DNA of 64,000 nucleotides, from contig JAOTOL010001641.1 in assembly GCA_034440575.1 (NCBI GenBank), positions 2,347,501 to 2,411,500 of the forward strand, written 5' to 3'. The stretch's first letter is position 1. Every line of letters begins with the position of its first letter. The position numbers were made by a program, and so were the translations under genes. The notes under the pieces are model-generated. The model was not told the origin of the DNA, ran no database searches, and worked only from the letters and a program-made list of their open reading frames with translations. Of this stretch, positions 63,722 to 64,000 are shown piece by piece. Source of the DNA: Imbricaverruca yamaguchii (taxonomy: Eukaryota > Arthropoda > Thecostraca > Neoverrucidae).

Positions 63722-64000
<279 letters not shown>

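Overview
This is a eukaryotic, almost certainly arthropod (most likely crustacean) genomic window. It has spliced exons separated by kilobase-sized introns, GC-rich third codon positions in the real exons, long (TA)n, (CA)n and (GA)n microsatellites, many minisatellites, and several retrotransposon and DNA-transposon families in decay. I found no bacterial operons, no CRISPR array and no functional tRNA or rRNA gene. The crustacean assignment is an inference from a CHH/ITP-family neuropeptide gene and the general style of the repeats; nothing in the window fixes the species.

Two host genes can be reconstructed by splicing. (1) A CHH/ITP-family (crustacean hyperglycemic hormone / ion transport peptide) neurohormone precursor lies on the + strand. 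Its coding exons are 15897-16148 and 27018-27129. They join in frame to a 120-residue prepropeptide with a signal peptide, a short spacer ending in KR, six cysteines in exact family spacing and a C-terminal GKK amidation signal. Its 10.9 kb intron holds a decayed LINE, a TTAA-flanked element, a GA-TA-GA microsatellite of about 650 bp and a long hairpin. (2) The 3' part of the p97/VCP (TER94) AAA+ ATPase gene lies on the - strand. Five coding exons (64000-63802, 63251-63127, 62592-62431, 57545-57391, 56065-55957) join in frame from the D2 Walker B region to a C-terminal DDLYS and stop. The three largest of its four visible introns carry a CR1 LINE or minisatellites.

The rest is mostly mobile DNA. 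From left to right: a broken orphan-family gene (0.3-2.3 kb); a TTAA-flanked TIR element (5.4-6.25 kb); a 34-bp minisatellite (6.5-7.4 kb); a CR1 copy (8.5-10.8 kb); a microsatellite-bearing dispersed repeat present twice (10.9 and 12.1 kb); a 16-bp minisatellite that switches orientation (14.0-14.85 kb); the CHH/ITP gene with its loaded intron; a head-to-tail array of RNase H-bearing LINEs (28.2-35.8 kb); an AT-rich tract without recognisable repeats (36.4-39.6 kb); LINE fragments, hairpins and a Harbinger pseudogene with an adjacent tRNA-derived SINE (40-47.3 kb); a LINE interrupted by a 1.3 kb TTAA-flanked TIR element (49.3-51.4 kb); a frameshifted Ty3/gypsy element (52.6-55.5 kb); and the VCP gene.

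The most unusual non-genic signal is a set of related elements flanked by TTAA. Their ends begin C(A/T/C)CGCGCC, they have G-rich hairpin termini, and they carry repeated AGGTCA-type half sites. One of them visibly interrupts a LINE.
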